64,000 bases of DNA from Pseudomonas sp. FP2196 (GTDB taxonomy: Bacteria > Pseudomonadota > Gammaproteobacteria > Pseudomonadales > Pseudomonadaceae): positions 4,391,501 through 4,455,500 of the forward strand of contig NZ_CP117445.1 of assembly GCF_030687715.1 (NCBI RefSeq), written 5' to 3'. The position numbers and the translations under genes were made by a program. This document shows, in pieces, positions 63,029-64,000 of the stretch. Numbering within the stretch: position 1 is the first letter of the stretch; the number at the start of each line of letters is the position of its first letter. A model generated the notes under the pieces. It worked only from the letters and a program-made list of their open reading frames with translations. It made no database searches and had not been told where the DNA came from.

Positions 63029-64000
63029 TTAAGGCAAAAGCCGATCCGGTAACAGACGCATCAGCTGGATGTCGAACCAGGCCACAAAGGCCGGCGACGG
63101 CACCGCATCGACCGCCAGGTACCACCAATCGGCAGCAGCGAAGGCACGGCACTTCACCGCGTCCTTTTCGGTCATCACCAACGGCAATGACGGCGTGAAA
63201 TTCAAGGCCTGCACGCTGTACTCGGCGTGGTCGGCAAACGCATGGGGGACTGGGCGCCAGTCTAGCGCTTCGAGGGTATTGAAGAAACGTTGCGGATTGC
63301 CAATCCCGGCGACCGCATGCACGCTTTGACCGGCAGAAAAATGATCGAGCGGCTTACGCTCGCCACTGCGCAGATTGACCAGCGCGGTGGGTTGCAGGCG
63401 GAAGGCGAACCCGTCCTCGCGATCAGCCGTCGCGCCGTTGAACAGCACGCCGTCGACGCTTTGCAAACGTTCGATCGGCTCGCGCAACGGCCCTGCGGGT
63501 AAACAACGCTTGTTGCCCAGTCCCCGGGCGGCGTCGATCAACACCAGCTCCAGATCCCGGGCCAGACGGTAATGCTGCATACCGTCGTCGGACAGGATCA
63601 GATCCAGCGGTTCGCTGGCGAGCAAGGCTCTGACCGCAGCACTGCGATCAGGATCAATCATCAGCGGCACGCCGGTGCGCTGGACGATCAGCAATGGCTC
63701 GTCGCCTGCAATGTCAGCGCTTTGCTCCACCTCGACCCGCCACGGCAGTTGCGGCGGTTTGGCGCCGTAGCCACGACTGACCACGCCGACGCGCAAACCA
63801 CGGCGCCGGCAATGTTCGATCAGCCAGAGGATCATTGGCGTCTTGCCGGTGCCGCCGACAGTGATATTGCCCACCACAATCAACGGCACTGGCGGCTGAT
63901 AGATTTCTCCCTCGCCATCGAGAAAGCGCTGACGCTTGCCGACGACGACACGGCGATAGAGCATTTCCAGCGGCCGCAGCAGCGTCAGGGCCGGGTGCCC
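63029..64000 (-). CDS. lpxK: Tetraacyldisaccharide 4'-kinase, 5' end cut by window edge
   Basis: 324 codons lie in the window, and the frame continues past 64000 ([17 protein letters not shown] at the edge), leaving about 12 N-terminal residues outside. The internal ATG at 63964 is not the start. Walker [38 protein letters not shown], and [10 protein letters not shown] near the C-terminus are characteristic. It phosphorylates the lipid A disaccharide at the inner membrane. Confidence 0.95.
   Translation of the reverse strand, partial: GHPALTLLRPLEMLYRRVVVGKRQRFLDGEGEIYQPPVPLIVVGNITVGGTGKTPMILWLIEHCRRRGLRVGVVSRGYGAKPPQLPWRVEVEQSADIAGDEPLLIVQRTGVPLMIDPDRSAAVRALLASEPLDLILSDDGMQHYRLARDLELVLIDAARGLGNKRCLPAGPLREPIERLQSVDGVLFNGATADREDGFAFRLQPTALVNLRSGERKPLDHFSAGQSVHAVAGIGNPQRFFNTLEALDWRPVPHAFADHAEYSVQALNFTPSLPLVMTEKDAVKCRAFAAADWWYLAVDAVPSPAFVAWFDIQLMRLLPDRLLP

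Overview
The window is a chromosomal segment of a fluorescent-group Pseudomonas (P. fluorescens/P. koreensis-like). The evidence is gene order and family content: tetR / RgsA-type small RNA / tatD / pilZ / holB / tmk / mltG / pabC / fabF / acpP / fabG / fabD / plsX / rpmF as in other pseudomonads, etfBA divergent from the ETF-quinone oxidoreductase gene, a Pseudomonas-type RNase E with a very long leader, and two families of paired REP elements (REPIN-like) scattered between genes. Base composition is GC-rich, except for an AT-rich island at about 17.87-19.13 kb. No tRNA, rRNA, CRISPR array or intact insertion sequence was seen.

Layout. 1-5.4 kb: end of an unknown gene, a START-domain protein, a Cys-cluster protein, a MocR regulator, and an OmpA/DUF4398/solute-binding-protein operon. 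5.4-9.4 kb: electron-transfer flavoprotein genes and their quinone oxidoreductase, separated by a 551-base intergenic region holding a possible 179-bp inverted-repeat element, a PsrA-type operator and a clear promoter. 9.5-11.7 kb: AraC regulator and divergent zinc alcohol dehydrogenase. 11.7-16.95 kb: D-galactonate catabolism (dgoK-dgoA-dgoD-MFS transporter-IclR regulator). 16.9-20.3 kb: a compact type VI secretion cargo module (uncharacterised partner, PAAR spike, GxSxG hydrolase, two paralogous lipoproteins) whose last gene ends inside the dgo operator. 20.4-23.7 kb: small metabolic and hypothetical genes. 23.9-28.1 kb: a probable nucleoside-use operon (GntR/UTRA regulator, ADP-ribosylglycohydrolase-family enzyme, NCS1 permease, PfkB kinase). 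28.4-34.8 kb: a sugar cluster (AraFGH-type ABC transporter, SDR aldose dehydrogenase, SMP-30 lactonase, FadR-type GntR regulator). 35-38.3 kb: DUF1285 and DUF4823 proteins, a stand-alone moaA, a TetR regulator and the probable rgsA sRNA. 38.3-48.5 kb: the fatty-acid/replication housekeeping cluster. 48.6-55.8 kb: maf, sppA, an HAD phosphatase, rluC and rne. 56-60.3 kb: a Tat-exported molybdenum hydroxylase with its maturation genes. 60.6-64 kb: murB, a tyrosine phosphatase, kdsB, a Trm112-like protein and lpxK (cut by the window edge).

How the genes work together. The two sugar regions fit together as a complete De Ley-Doudoroff route: ABC uptake of galactose/arabinose, oxidation by the SDR enzyme to a lactone, hydrolysis by the SMP-30 lactonase to galactonate, then DgoD, DgoK and DgoA to pyruvate and glyceraldehyde-3-phosphate. 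The two loci lie about 16 kb apart but share a nearly identical control region (same -35/-10 spacing, same palindromes, same A-rich ribosome-binding leader). This is the strongest regulatory signal in the window. In the second locus this promoter does not lead straight into the dehydrogenase gene. It first reads a leader with a 50-codon ORF and an intrinsic terminator.

Most novel-looking: the PAAR-hydrolase-twin-lipoprotein module with a PAAR-tail-like extension on one presumed immunity protein; the terminated leader before the SDR gene; and the 179-bp element bounded by 19-bp inverted repeats upstream of etfB. All functional calls come from reading the sequence, without database searches.
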